The translations under genes and the position numbers were made by a program. Of a stretch of DNA of 21,491 nt, positions 1 to 6,691 are shown in pieces. Source of the stretch: Coptodactyla brooksi (lineage: Eukaryota; Arthropoda; Insecta; Coleoptera; Scarabaeidae); contig JAWQRM010000558.1 in NCBI GenBank assembly GCA_033557675.1, forward strand, positions 1-21,491. The letters are read 5' to 3'. The number at the start of each line of letters is the position of its first letter. The stretch's first letter is position 1. The notes below the pieces were generated by a model. The model ran no database searches, was not told where the DNA came from, and saw only the letters and a program-made list of their open reading frames with translations.

Positions 1-1128
1 GTGTGGACTATGACATCAAGCAAATGTGCGCCGCAACTCTTCCAGCGTGACATCGTATACCTTTTCCTTCACGGTTAACTTTGTTACACCATTGTAACAA
101 ACTAGGCTTTTAAATTTCATCTTCGTTTATTGGATTACTTACGTTTCATTAATATATAGTTAGTTGAGCGTTTAGTTGAAGCCTAGAGATATGTTTATTC
201 TTTATAGCTTTCTTTAGTCTGCCTGTAAACGTTGTTACCACCTCGTGTATTTGTCCTATTCAGTGTCCAATAAAGTATTGGTTTAGTATATACACTTCTT
301 GGAATTACAGTATGTCAAGATGATATACATCCACTTATTTTTTTGTTCATAACTTGGCTAATGCAGAATTTAATGTTAAATTTGTTATGTGGACGTAAAT
401 AACCTTTTTTGAAAATTGACCGCTTTTGGAGGTCAATTTTCGATTTTTTTTAAATAACTTTCTTAAAGTGAGATATATATCAGCCTGAAATTGTATATAC
501 AAATGTGAAGGCATAATATATAATCACGGAATTGGTCGTAAACGCGAATCGTGCCGAATTATCGTTGTATGTTACTGTTAAAATCGTAGCTAGGAGAGCT
601 AGATAATCTATTGTGTTAAAACTGTATAATCCCAAAATCGAGTATCTGTCGCAAGTATGTAATTATTAAGTTTGTAGTAATTATTGGCAAGTCAAAATTA
701 TTGTGTCGCTGCTTAGAACTGAGGGAACGGTAGCCAAAAATCGTTTTGAGTAATGTTGAGAATAGCCGAATAAGCCGGATTCTCTGAAAATTTTACAGAG
801 CGTCAAAGTACTCTTAAAGCGTCTGTAAATGAAAAAAAAAATCGGCGGAAACGAAATGGACACCTGAAATAGCAGCAGCAAAGATTGGACAAAACAGAAA
901 ATGAACACCAAACAACTGTAGTGTCGTGTGTGTTTGTGTATATATGCAATAAAATACTGTACCAGTACATTTGAAGTGGAAATGAGAAATATTTTTTCGC
1001 GCGTTAGGTGATGGCAAGAAATAGAAGAAAGCTCGCTGCCGGGTGTTGTCGCGCCCGACATCAAGATGAATGGACCAAAACTTTTTCTTAAATTCGTTGG
1101 ACAAATGAAGACTTCATTCTTACATATA
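1..1128. other. Unassigned AT-rich flank
   Basis: I see no supportable gene. The long minus-strand reading frames at about 681-1104 have no recognisable domain, and their codons look like translated low-complexity DNA. One weak hint: minus strand 75-20 reads VKEKVYDVTLEELRRTFA and then a stop. This resembles the end of IS630/Tc1-type transposases, where a K-V-Y segment is followed by a T-L-E-E-L-R helix. It is too short to call. Confidence 0.4.
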
Positions 1129-1390
1129 CAGTTGCGGAAAAAAAATTAGGCCACTTTGTTCTGCAAATTTTCAGTAGGCGATGTTCGAAAATGGAACCAT
1201 CCTATTTCTCCGTATTGTTGCCATTTTGTAGCATTTCTTATATTGAATCCTGCAACATATTTCAATTCCCGCTAAAGTTTTGTTGAATAGTACTTTTGAT
1301 TTATTTTACAGAATACTTCCATTATGGGGCGGAAAAAAAATTAGGCCACTTCATAAAACGTTATTTTATTGATAAAATATTCAAAAAAAT
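1129..1390 (+). repeat. Left terminal inverted repeat of Tc1-like element (IR/DR)
   Basis: The arm pairs with 1789-2062. Shared blocks include TTCGAAAATG near the outside and TTTTATTGATAAAATATTCA near the inside. Two direct copies of GCGG-A8-TTAGGCCAC lie 195 bp apart (1134-1154 and 1329-1349) and are identical over 21 bp. Confidence 0.88.
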
Positions 1391-1509
1391 ATGAAAGAAA
1401 ACAATTTAACAGAATTAGTATTTGGTGAAGACCCCTTTGAACCAATCACAGCTTGTCAACGTGCTGGCATGGAATCCACATAGCGCATGATCATGTCCAA
1501 TGAAACTTT

Positions 1510-1755
1510 TTACCATTCATCACTTATTGCTGCGAATAAGTCGCTCATTTTTGTGAAGTGGCGCTTGTGGACCTTTTTGTCAACGTGATCCCATAAATTC
1601 TGTATGGGATTTAAATCTGGGCTTTGGGGAGGCCATAATATGACAGTTATTCCGTTGTCCTTCATCTACGCCTTCGTTGCCAATGTCGTATGCTTCAGAT
1701 CATTATCGTGTATACAGAGCCAATCAGCAGCGAGCTTCTCAGTGGCCTATGGAAG
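1510..1755 (-). pseudogene. Tc1-family transposase C-terminal relic (DDE)
   Basis: The minus strand reads HDNDLKHT (second catalytic Asp region) and then, about 30 residues on, WPPQSPDLNPIQNLWD, followed by a natural-looking C-terminus ending SDEW and a TAA stop at 1510-1512. This is the standard end of a Tc1 DD34E transposase. Two lesions are visible. An in-frame TAG sits between the motifs where a Trp codon is expected (KA*MKDNG). The catalytic Glu of the PIENLW motif reads Gln. The N-terminal DNA-binding domain and the first Asp are missing. It cannot encode active transposase. Confidence 0.85.
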
Positions 1756-1788
1756 CATAGTCGACTTCATCATTTAAAATTTTTTTCA

Positions 1789-2062
1789 TTTTCAAATAAT
1801 TTTTGAATATTTTATCAATAAAATAACGTTTTATTGGGTGGCCTAATTTTTTTTCCGCACCCAAAATAAATAAAATAAATAAATAAAATAAATCAAAGGT
1901 GCTATTCACCAAAACTTTAGCAGGAAATAAAATATGCCATAGGATTCAACATAAAAAATGCTACAAAATGGCAACACTACAGAAATACAGGATGGTTTCA
2001 TTTTCGAACATCGCCTGCTGATAATTTTCAGAACAAGGTGGTCTAATTTTTTTTTGCAGCTG
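1789..2062 (-). repeat. Right terminal inverted repeat of Tc1-like element (IR/DR)
   Basis: Reverse complement of 1129-1390 with scattered substitutions and a short A/T-rich insertion of AATAAATAAA type at about 1862-1895. The inner binding-like motif at 1838-1858 is identical to both left copies. The outer one at about 2038-2058 carries GTCTAA instead of GCCTAA and one extra T. Confidence 0.87.
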
Positions 2063-2115
2063 TATAAAAGGAAATTCTAAAATAATTCCCGTAAAAGATT
2101 AAAAAAAAATTACAC

Positions 2116-2225
2116 AAGTATTTCAAAAATGTCACCCTGGCGTGCCAGGCAGTATCCCAACCAGTCGTAGAAATGTCTTCTAATTCTGGAGTAAGTTTCA
2201 TGAGCTTGAATAATTTTATTCCAAA
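2116..2225 (-). CDS. Candidate single exon, possibly PA200/PSME4-like; unproven
   Basis: The minus strand opens after a TTTGAATCAG acceptor-like site at 2226 and reads through ELEDISTTGWDTAWHARVTF and then LKYL to a GTGTAA donor-like site at 2115. The composition is not that of a transposon, and no stop occurs across the 110 nt. The W-H-A-R-V-T-x-L-x-Y-L string resembles, from memory, the C-terminal HEAT-repeat region of proteasome activator PA200 (PSME4). No second exon of such a gene was found in the window. It could be a real exon of a neighbouring minus-strand gene, an exon stranded by duplication, or chance. Both splice sites are mediocre. Confidence 0.3.
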
Positions 2226-2435
2226 CTGATTCAAATTATTGACTCGTTCACCAGGTTGGTGAATAAGTCCGGCAATCTAAGGAGCCCTATAAATCTGCCA
2301 CTGCTGCTAATACAATTAGAAAAAAATTCTTGTACCCTGAAGATATTGTGAGCAGGGCAACCATCATGCAGAAATTAAACTGCTTCCATTAAAGTTGAAT
2401 GGAAGGCGCCGAATAGTAAGAATCACTTCATCATC

Positions 2436-2478
2436 GCTCCTGATAATGCCAACTTGGACAGCGAATTATGCATCGAGC
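2436..2478 (+). ncRNA. Hammerhead-ribozyme-like motif, degenerate core
   Basis: 43 nt: GCTC (stem I 5' side), CTGATAA (core, expected CTGATGA), an extra T, a stem II region, GAAT (expected GAAA), T-ATGC-A (tiny stem III), TC (cleavage-site position), GAGC (stem I 3' side). Stem I pairs perfectly; stem II is partly decayed. About 50 nt downstream lies ACAAAGATTCCAAACCC, which matches the block the same distance downstream of the motif at 6984-7025. Two core substitutions make self-cleavage unlikely. Confidence 0.6.
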
Positions 2479-2600
2479 AGGCATTTTTCAGTTTACAAAT
2501 GGTGCAATTGTTTAACTTTGTTAAGAAGACAAAGATTCCAAACCCACGACTTTAGTAACAGTGACTTACAAAACTGTTCATAAAAACCCATACTATTAGT
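2479..2600 (+). repeat. Tail of the hammerhead-bearing repeat
   Basis: This is 3' flank shared with other copies in the window. ACAAAG...TTCCAAACCCACGACTT at 2529-2552 corresponds to 7074-7095 and 20353-20377. The extent beyond about 2580 is uncertain. Confidence 0.5.
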
Positions 2601-2765
2601 TATAACAGTACATTTCTTTATCGTAATAATAATATTAATAATAATAATGGTTTATTTGCCCAACAGACTATAATCCAATAAGGATAATAAAAAAAAGTGC
2701 AACAGTAATACAGTATAGCAAAAATAGTTTATTCAAGTCAGCACGGCAAATGTAGTATGAGTTCT

Positions 2766-3390
2766 GGAGCTAAATCGAGGCTAAATCATCCCTTCCGTGT
2801 GAAGATAGCGAATCAAAATCATGCCAGAGGAGAACTTCTGTATAGTCAATATTGTGCAAAGGGTAAGCACCATCCATCCTGAAGGATAAGTATTTCAGGA
2901 GTTTCTTCTGGATACGCTCGTCCGCATCGACATGAACGGCGTAAATCAGGTTCCAGATCACTGGTGCATATTGAAGTTTGCTGATGATGTATGCAAAGAA
3001 TATTGATTTAATAGCAGATATGTTGGTGAAGTTTTTGCATGTCCGAGTGATAAAGCCTAACGTTCGGTAAGCAGCGGATGTCACGCACTGGAGATGCATG
3101 ACATGCACTACTTACCGATTACTTCTTGATTAAAAGTGTATTTAAAGTCAAAGACTACGGTGTCTTTTGTGGCGAGTTCTCTGCCAAGAGCGACGTTCTT
3201 AACAAAGTACATAGAATCCAATTTCCTAATTCTCATGGTGTAAATTACTGAGTGACATTTGTCAATGTTTAGTTTAAGCTTGTTTACATCACATCAGGAA
3301 ACAAACGCATCCAGATTGAGGTGGAGGTGCACTGTCAATGTTGTCCCTAATCCTTCGATAGATTTTCAAATCATTCACATAAGCTAATAC
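2766..3390 (-). pseudogene. Jockey-like non-LTR retrotransposon, RT C-terminal fragment
   Basis: Minus strand, read from 3390 down. AYVNDLKIYRRI is the RT catalytic motif C, with YADD changed to YVND. It is followed after a frameshift and an in-frame TGA by DVNKLKLNIDKCHSVIYTMR and VFDFKYTFNQEVI, then after another frameshift by AYRTLGFITRTCKNF and YIISKLQYAPVIWN...ERIQKKLLKYLSFR. These are the expected consecutive blocks of Jockey/R1-type LINE reverse transcriptases: thumb, then the conserved LGFI-R and S-K-L-E-Y-A-x-V-I-W-N segments. The upstream half of the element is absent. It is a 5'-truncated, multiply broken relic. Confidence 0.8.
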
Positions 3391-3395
3391 AGAGC

Positions 3396-3520
3396 AAGTA
3401 AATCACTGGTTACCACTTCACCAAAACAATAGTAAATTGCTCGATGCATATTTCATCGACAAACTCGACATTGTCAAGAGCCACCAGGAAATAAGGACGA
3501 ACATGAATGTCTATACTATA
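3396..3520 (-). repeat. Dispersed repeat carrying a hammerhead-like motif
   Basis: The minus strand contains GGTGGCTC, the 43-nt motif at 3481-3439, and then a tail with ATTGTTTTGGTGAAGTGG and AACCAGTGATTTAC. The same tail follows the motif at 6984-7025 (plus) and 6953-6911 (minus), so these are copies of one family. Confidence 0.65.
3439..3481 (-). ncRNA. Hammerhead-ribozyme-like motif
   Basis: 43 nt on the minus strand: GCTC, TTGACAA (decayed CTGATGA), T, GTCGA-GTTTG-TCGAT (stem II, one G-T wobble), GAAA, T-ATGC-A (stem III with A-T and T-A pairs), TC, GAGC. Stems I, II and III all form although the core box has two substitutions. Stem II here uses different bases from the copy at 18866-18908 yet still pairs. 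Confidence 0.65.
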
Positions 3521-3540
3521 TATTGGAGGGTGGTGATGGG

Positions 3541-3880
3541 AAGCTACCCCCTGCTGTAAGTTACTTGTCTTTTTAAACCGTTAAATGCATATGTTTCTAG
3601 AGGGTTGTTTGACCTGTACCCATGTTTCTTAGAATTCCTCTGTTTACACTTCTTTATCTATTAAGCCGTACAGTAGACTGAAGAGAATCACTCCCCTATC
3701 TTGATTAGTTGTATGTTTGCATTTAATGATTTATAAGCTCTAAAAAAGATGCATCCAAGAATCTACTATTGGATATATTTTTAAGTAATCTCACAAATGA
3801 ATTTTTATGAATACACATGATTTACATTCATATCCTACGAAATCAACAATAACTACAACAATTCCATAGAAAATATTTCG
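3541..3880. other. No recognisable feature
   Basis: AT-rich sequence between repeats. Short reading frames on the minus strand at 3791-4043 have no domain and overlap the repeat sequence that follows. Confidence 0.5.
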
Positions 3881-3884
3881 ACAA

Positions 3885-3928
3885 GGCTTCTGATGATGAC
3901 CTGAAAAAGGGTCGAAACTGATCGAGCC
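3885..3928 (+). ncRNA. Hammerhead-ribozyme-like motif with intact core
   Basis: GGCTT (stem I), CTGATGA (perfect core), an extra T, GACC...GGTC (stem II, loop about 8 nt), GAAA (perfect core), a weak C-TGA stem III region, TC (cleavage position), GAGCC (stem I; pairs GGCT-AGCC plus a T-G). It is the best-preserved core in the window. The extra T between the CTGATGA box and stem II occurs, as T or A, in every related site here, so it looks like a family trait. An A-rich AAATAAATAAAATAA tract follows directly. Confidence 0.65.
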
Positions 3929-4111
3929 AAAATAAATAAAATAAAAAAGCCAGAAGAATATTATTGTCATAACTTTTGAAAATTTTGGTAGGTCGCGTAA
4001 GGTTAGACCTGAATGTATCAGAACGATTGAAAACAAATGACATATGTATATATCTTAAAAGACGGTACTTCAGGAATATTAGGAAAAGGTCAGTTTTATA
4101 CGCCTCTGAAT

Positions 4112-4310
4112 ATGGAAGAAAACAAAGTGCATTTTAGACATTGAATGTGTTTCTTTTATCAGAGGCAAAAATGCCACACAAGCAGCAAACAAGATATGCG
4201 CAGCTTATGGCGAAGGTACTGTACCTGATAGCACTGTGCGGAAGTGCTTTGTTAGGTTTAAAGCTGGTCATTTCACCCTTAATGATCAAGAATGCCCGGA
4301 AAGTTTGCCA
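4112..4310 (+). pseudogene. Mariner transposase N-terminal helix-turn-helix relic
   Basis: Reads MEENKVHFRH, then after a frameshift NVFLLSEAK, then after another ATQAANKICAAYGEGTVPDS and TVRKCFVRFKAGHFTLNDQ. This is the mariner/SETMAR-type N-terminal HTH (hallmarks A-A-x-x-I-C-x-x-Y-G and F-x-R-F-K-x-G-x-F-x-L-x-D). Only the first roughly 65 residues are present; no catalytic domain follows in this orientation. Confidence 0.8.
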
Positions 4311-4440
4311 TAAGCAGCGCATGTCTCGTTTGCCGCATGTGTGGCATTTTTGCTTCAAAACTTCCCAGTTCCAAAACTTCATAAAAATTTCCATATACTG
4401 TTGTATATAGCAAAACATCAAGATTTTTGCTAGCAGATGG
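4300..4440 (-). pseudogene. Second mariner HTH relic, opposite orientation
   Basis: The minus strand carries GAAGCAAAAATGCCACACAT and further matches to 4166-4215 of the plus strand, ending in TGCGCTGCTTATGGC. It therefore encodes the same A-T-x-A-A-N-x-x-C-A-A-Y-G stretch. The two copies converge at about 4300-4312, giving an inverted repeat. The flanking sequence to 4440 is tentatively mariner 5' sequence. Confidence 0.6.
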
Positions 4441-4577
4441 CTTAGAGTTGTTAACAGCGTTCGTCATGGCCAACATGGCGTCGTGTAAAAAAATTATTAT
4501 AAATTTCATTTTGTTAGTAATTTTTTAAGTCACTGTAAGTGTGTGTGTATGTGTTTGTTTTCATACTTTTTCTATTA

Positions 4578-4791
4578 GTAGTGGGTTCGATGTGTTTTGT
4601 CTGCTTGATGAGCATTTGATTTCTGGTTCTTAGTAGACATCGTTCAGCATTTGCGCTATTTTTAAGACCGGAGTCTTGAAGATTTTGAAGGCAGGAAACA
4701 GTCTTGAAACTAGTGCAAATGGTGAAACATGTTGACAAAGAACAGAAACCAAATGCTCGTCAAGCAGGCAAAACACATCGAACCCACTACG
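4578..4791. repeat. Foldback element with ~55-80 bp arms
   Basis: Left arm 4578-4632 begins AGTGGGTTCGATGTGTTTTG. Right arm 4736-4791 is its reverse complement and ends AAAACACATCGAACCCACTA, with only a few mismatches. Pairing continues more loosely inward (AGCATTTGCGCTA against TAGTGCAAATGGT) around a loop near 4660-4700. No coding capacity. Target duplications are not obvious, so the class is unassigned. Confidence 0.75.
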
Positions 4792-4799
4792 ATTACAAT

Positions 4800-5590
4800 G
4801 AAGTAAGGAAATAAACATTTTAACATTTTCTATTAGTCACCCACTGATTTGTATTCTTGTGATATAATTTTTGTCATGATTTATTTATTGCATTTTTGAC
4901 AAAGATAAACACCTGTCTAGAATGCAAATTAGATGTCACTGCTCCCAGTACCTATGAACATGCGTTTGCACAAGCTACATAAAGATTGTAAAAATATTGA
5001 GACTTGCTTGAAAACACTATTATGTAATTAAAATGGGCCAGCAAAATTAAACACCAAATTGCCCACGAACACTTTTATATTTACATCTTTGCTGGAAGAT
5101 TTTATAACATTTTTAATCAAATAAGCATACGGTATGTTAGCATAAATGGTTTATTAACCTCAGTAAGTGGAAGTGATAATGTAGTAGTTATAAAAAAATG
5201 TTTATATCAGAATTAGCAACCAAATATTGGCCACAGAACTTAATATTAAGTTCACCCAGAAAGCAAGTACCGTTTGCACATACCTTCCGCGCATCTGACA
5301 GCACAAAGGTCATGCATGCGTAGTTACATCCTTCAACTCGAGTACAAATTAGCCTAGCCATTTTGTTTGATTGCGTGAATGTTTGAAACCATTGTTTGTC
5401 GGTAATCATGTATAAAACTATCAATTAGTCTGCTAGCTGTGAAATAAGAGCTGTTGAATTAATTAATCAAGCTTTTGAATGTAAAAAATGTTTGACCTTG
5501 TGAAATTTATCGTCAAATAAGTTAAACTGAAGGAGAAAATGCGATGTGTGAAGGTATGGTGTAAAAATGAGTTAGGATGTTTAACGCAAA
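4800..5590. other. Unassigned intergenic sequence
   Basis: AT-rich. The frames on the minus strand (for example 5188-5424) show no domain or motif I recognise, and there are no clear splice-bounded exons. The right edge may include diverged 5' sequence of the mariner relic that follows. Confidence 0.4.
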
Positions 5591-5594
5591 AAAG

Positions 5595-6370
5595 AACATG
5601 TCCACAACGAGGAGCACAGATGACGCCCGTCATTGATCACCAAAGAATTGGTGTGCTGCATCGACCAACAAGTTTGTTCCAATAAGCAATTCACAATTTC
5701 GGAGTTATTAATGCATTTTCCAAATATTTAACGATCTTTAACAAAGAAAAAAAACTTGTGGCTACAAGGAATTGTGTGCGTGATGGATACCGAAAAAACT
5801 AATGGACATCCAAAACTGGAAACACATAGAAGCAGCCTTGAAATTCTTGCAGTGTTATGCGACAGGAGAGGATTTTTTGAAAAGGATTGTCACAGGTGAC
5901 GAAACTTGAATGACAGACTGGAATGATGGCATACTGGTTTCCCAAAACCCACGAAAGCAAAGTTATCTCTTTCTTATACAGTTTACTGTAAGACATATTG
6001 ACGAAATTACGGCACGCGATACAGAACAAAAGATATTGTTCCTGCATGACAACACATGACCGCATACAGCACGCATACTGACCACGTTACTTGATTCATT
6101 TCGCTAGGAAGAATTCTGTCACCCTCCTTATATTCCCGACCTAGCTCCATCCGACTTCATTTTGTTTTCTCATCTCAAGAAATTACTTGTCAGCCACCAC
6201 TTTGCAAGTGATGATAAAATCAAGGTAAACGTTCAGAACTGGTTGTCGTCATAAGCGGCCGAATTCTAGGAAGCGGGTATGTAACAATTAGTGCCAAAAT
6301 ATGGCACATGCCTTAATTTGCATCGTGAACATGTTGAAAAATAGTTTAAGGTGGGTAGATTTCTCTGCAA
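5595..6370 (+). pseudogene. Mariner transposase pseudogene, near full catalytic domain
   Basis: One plus-strand frame from about 5780 reads ARWIPKKLMDIQNW, then EDFLKRIVTGDET* (first catalytic Asp, with Trp changed to a stop), LFLHDNT*PHTAR (second Asp) and HPPYIPDLAPSDFILF (third Asp of DD34D), ending KYGTCLNLHREHVEK*. All three acidic residues survive but at least six in-frame stops interrupt the frame. The stretch between the first and second Asp is much shorter than in intact mariners, so there is an internal deletion. Upstream, 5595-5780 has mariner-like fragments in shifted frames. An AATAAA lies at 6370. The sequence CGGTACTTACTTTCTGGATA at about 6417-6436 looks like a mariner 3' inverted repeat, but I could not find the partner. 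Confidence 0.85.
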
Positions 6371-6403
6371 TAAAATGCCAGGGGAAACAAATTGCTAATC
6401 TTT

Positions 6404-6409
6404 TTTAAT
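6404..6409 (-). promoter_or_regulatory. Possible GANAB polyadenylation signal (ATTAAA)
   Basis: No AATAAA lies on the minus strand within about 250 nt of the stop codon. ATTAAA occurs 173 nt downstream, just inside the tail of the neighbouring mariner relic. Tentative. Confidence 0.25.
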
Positions 6410-6581
6410 ATCCAAACGGTACTTACTTTCTGGATAAGCTTTGTACACTATTTAACACATCATTTTCTAATGTAAACAGGAATATGGTACACCTTGTTAA
6501 TTACAAAAATCACATTTCTTTTCTTTAAATATTCACAGACAAAAGGTGTTAACTTCTAACAGAATAGAAAAAAAACAGAAT

Positions 6582-6691
6582 TTAAATAAGAGTAATTGTA
6601 AATGCCTCTTTCATACTGACTGCTGGCTTACGGATAACTAACGCTCTGTCTTCACTTACGTAGGAGGTTTCTAAAGTTACAGTACCTTGAC
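6582..6691 (-). CDS. GANAB: GANAB terminal exon
   Basis: 51-nt intron upstream; acceptor TTTTTGTTGTAG at 6692. Encodes GQGTVTLETSYVSEDRALVI, RKPAVSMKEAFTITLI and TAA at 6584-6582, matching the LVLRKPGINVASDWSIHL end of GANAB. Confidence 0.94.

Larger units (their letters stand above)
1129..2062 (-). mobile_element. Tc1-like transposon with long IR/DR terminal repeats, defective
   Basis: A 934-bp element flanked on both sides by TA (1127-1128 and 2063-2064), the expected Tc1/mariner target duplication. The ends are CAGTTGCGG... on the left and, read inward from the right, CAGCTGCAA.... Both arms are about 265 bp and stay alignable throughout. Each arm carries the same direct motif twice, GCGG-A8-TTAGGCCAC: outer left 1134-1154, inner left 1329-1349, inner right 1838-1858 (inverted), and a diverged outer right at about 2038-2058. 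Two transposase-binding-like repeats per long inverted repeat is the IR/DR layout known from Sleeping Beauty and related Tc1 elements. The core between the arms is only about 400 bp and holds a broken transposase tail on the minus strand, so the copy is an internally deleted passenger that could only be moved in trans. Confidence 0.88.

Noticed and set aside
681..1104. 127- and 96-codon minus-strand frames
   Set aside because: They overlap in two frames, show no motif, and consist of Phe/Ser/Leu-rich translation of A/T-rich DNA.
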